Positions 7,174-8,373 of a stretch of DNA of 8,373 nt are shown here, in pieces; the first letter of the stretch is position 1; each line of letters opens with the position of its first letter. The notes beneath the pieces were generated by a model, which saw only the letters and a list, made by a program, of their open reading frames with translations, made no database searches and was not told the origin of the DNA. The stretch covers positions 1 through 8,373 of the forward strand of contig CAYJME010000154.1 of NCBI GenBank assembly GCA_964370795.1, given 5' to 3'. Source of the stretch: JAHFOW01 sp964370795 (lineage in GTDB: Bacteria > Planctomycetota > Brocadiia > Brocadiales > Brocadiaceae). Both the position numbers and the translations under genes were made by a program.

Positions 7174-7178
7174 TAATT

Positions 7179-8168
7179 ATGCAACTCATTATCAATACCT
7201 ACGGCTCATACTTACAGAAAAATGGAGACTGCTTTAAGGTCAGGAAGGACGACCAGGTCTTCGAGGTTTCCGTAAAAAAGGTGGAAAATATCATGATCAC
7301 CACGGCTGCCTACATAACCACCGATGCCATTAAACTCGCCATGGATAATAATATCGACATCGTCTTTCTTGACGAATTTGGCGATCCTTTTGGCAGGGTG
7401 TGGCACAGCAAGTTGGGGAGTACCACGCTTATACGCCGACGGCAACTGGAAATTGCAAATACCACAGAGGGCGTGAATCTGGCGTTGGAATGGGTAAAGA
7501 AAAAAACCGATAACCAGATAGATTTACTAATACGATTGCGTGAGAGCCGTTCTCAGAAATCGGCAGAAATTACCGCTTTTATTGATAAACTGCGCAACTG
7601 CCGGAGCAGTCTCGATTCCCTTGTCCCGCAAAACACCGGCAACAATATAGGTATTGAGGATATACGGGGTTCTATTATGGGCATAGAGGGCAGCGGCGGT
7701 CGTATTTATTTTGAGGCAATCAGCTTTATCATGCCGGATCGTTACAAATTTGACGGCCGCAGCCGGAATCCGGCAAAAGATGAATTTAACGCACTCCTCA
7801 ATTATACCTACGGCATTCTCTATTCCATGGTAGAAAAGGCATGTATTATTGCGGGATTAGACCCTTACGTGGGAATTATCCATACGGACAACTACAACAA
7901 GAAATCCCTTGTTTTTGACCTCATTGAAAACTTCCGTATCTGGGCGGATGAAACGGTTATAAAATTATTTGCAGGCCGTGACGTCAAACAGGAATGTTTC
8001 GATAAACTTGAAAATGGTTTTACCTTGAACAAAGAAGGCAAGGCACTCCTTATTACCGCATTTAATGCCTTCATGGATGAATCCATCCGCTACAGCGGCA
8101 GGAATATCAGACGGGGGGATATTATACAGTTCGAATGTCATGGGATTGCGAATAGGTTGATTAGATAG
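7179..8168 (+). CDS. cas1: CRISPR integrase Cas1
   Basis: This 329-residue metal-dependent integrase is expected to work as a Cas1-Cas2 complex that inserts new spacers at the leader end of the array. The N-terminal beta domain is followed by a GRVWHSKLGS hinge segment (72-81) and the all-helical catalytic domain. The catalytic triad is intact: E179 in IYFEAIS, H235 in GIIHTD, and E250 in DLIENFR. The length is typical. No Shine-Dalgarno sequence precedes ATG 7179: the bases upstream are the AACTC array and TATAATT. GC content is visibly higher than in the effector genes, about 46% over six hand-counted lines against 34% over three lines of cas3. This suggests a separate origin. The sequence seems closer to type III-associated Cas1 than to classical I-B Cas1, but that is an impression only. 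No cas2 follows within the 205 bases left. Confidence 0.96.
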   Translation: MQLIINTYGSYLQKNGDCFKVRKDDQVFEVSVKKVENIMITTAAYITTDAIKLAMDNNIDIVFLDEFGDPFGRVWHSKLGSTTLIRRRQLEIANTTEGVNLALEWVKKKTDNQIDLLIRLRESRSQKSAEITAFIDKLRNCRSSLDSLVPQNTGNNIGIEDIRGSIMGIEGSGGRIYFEAISFIMPDRYKFDGRSRNPAKDEFNALLNYTYGILYSMVEKACIIAGLDPYVGIIHTDNYNKKSLVFDLIENFRIWADETVIKLFAGRDVKQECFDKLENGFTLNKEGKALLITAFNAFMDESIRYSGRNIRRGDIIQFECHGIANRLIR

Positions 8169-8259
8169 CAGACAACAGACTGAGTCTGTACTCTGTGTTC
8201 TGGCAACTATTCAGCGAAAAATGAAAAAAACAAGTTTCACAGAGCGGTTAAAACCAAGA
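8169..8259 (+). other. Non-coding stretch after cas1 with a small hairpin
   Basis: Seven bases after the cas1 stop region, ACAGAC (8175-8180) and GTCTGT (8184-8189) form a 6-bp stem with a TGA loop. No T-run follows, so it is not a standard terminator. An open frame begins at ATG 8221 and stays open for 51 codons to the window end, but it runs through repeat-like DNA and resembles neither Cas2 nor Cas4. I see no other gene here. Confidence 0.4.
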
Positions 8260-8354
8260 GCCGGAGCGGATAATAAGGAAGAATCCCGAAGGGATAACAT
8301 GATTATAGAAAAAAGATTCGCCGGAGCATCTAAACCCCGTAGACATTCTATGTC
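8260..8354. repeat. Two degenerate copies of a dispersed repeat
   Basis: GCCGGAGC occurs at 8260-8267 and again exactly 60 bases later at 8320-8327. Each copy is followed by a CCCGWAG core: the first inside the palindrome TCCCGAAGGGA (8284-8294), the second as CCCCGTAG (8335-8342). After that come ATAACATGATTATAG in the first and ACATTCTATGTC in the second. This layout matches, from memory, an intergenic repeat common in several environmental bacteria. The copies are diverged, and the element may continue beyond the window. Confidence 0.5.
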
Positions 8355-8367
8355 AAGCTCTTTTTTT
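8342..8367 (+). terminator. Weak intrinsic terminator candidate
   Basis: GACAT (8342-8346) and ATGTC (8350-8354) form a 5-bp stem with a TCT loop, followed after six bases by seven T residues (8361-8367). The stem is short and AT-rich and the gap to the T-run is long, so the call is weak. It overlaps the repeat units and may simply be part of them. Confidence 0.25.
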
Positions 8368-8373
8368 CTTTTA

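Noticed and set aside
7172..7177. TATAAT as a promoter for cas1
   Set aside because: It ends one base before the cas1 ATG, so transcription would begin inside the gene. No -35 box is seen, and it is probably a chance product of the AT-rich array end.
8221..8373. 51-codon open frame running off the end, considered as the start of cas2
   Set aside because: It has none of the early Cas2 pattern (a hydrophobic first strand followed by an Asp). It crosses both repeat units and is rich in Arg, Lys and Ser, as expected for chance translation of repeats.

Overview
This window is a type I CRISPR-Cas locus read entirely on the + strand. The gene content (Cas6b-type endonuclease, Cst1-like Cas8 with two CxxC pairs, DevR/Cst2-like Cas7, Cas5 and an HD-helicase Cas3) points to subtype I-B of the 'Tneap' kind. 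Five effector genes run head to tail from 312 to 6530 with overlapping or nearly touching ends, so they look like one operon: cas6b, cas8b, cas7, cas5 and cas3. The cas8 gene also carries a strong internal ribosome binding site and in-frame ATG at 2390, which predicts a separately translated 97-residue small subunit (Cas11).

Between 6531 and 7178 the usual order breaks. Where many I-B loci have cas4, there is instead a 62-codon remnant of a second cas6 (only the C-terminal part). It is followed by a gene for a four-helix-bundle protein of the 23S rRNA intervening-sequence family. That gene is bracketed by arrays of an 8-base motif (RGAGTTNN on the left, its reverse complement on the right) that could pair with each other in the RNA. 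An intact cas1 (7179-8168) starts a few bases after the right array. Cas1 is clearly richer in GC than the effector genes, roughly 46% against 34% in lines counted by hand. Together with the cas6 remnant this suggests that the effector operon and the adaptation module have different histories and were joined here. No cas2, cas4 or CRISPR array is visible; they may lie outside the window.

Both ends of the window hold short interspersed repeat-like DNA: a GTCATTGCGAGG...GAAGCAATCTC element at the left, and degenerate GCCGGAGC...CCCGWAG units at the right. Such repeats, free-standing four-helix-bundle genes and strong Shine-Dalgarno sites fit an environmental bacterium with a repeat-rich genome. 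An anammox planctomycete or a similar lineage comes to mind, but I cannot place it from this window alone.

Inferred working: Cas6b cuts the precursor crRNA, Cas8, Cas7, Cas5 and Cas11 form the Cascade-type surveillance complex on the crRNA, and Cas3 is recruited to degrade the target DNA. Cas1, with a Cas2 that must be encoded elsewhere, would insert new spacers. The role of the four-helix-bundle gene is unknown, and it is most likely a passenger.
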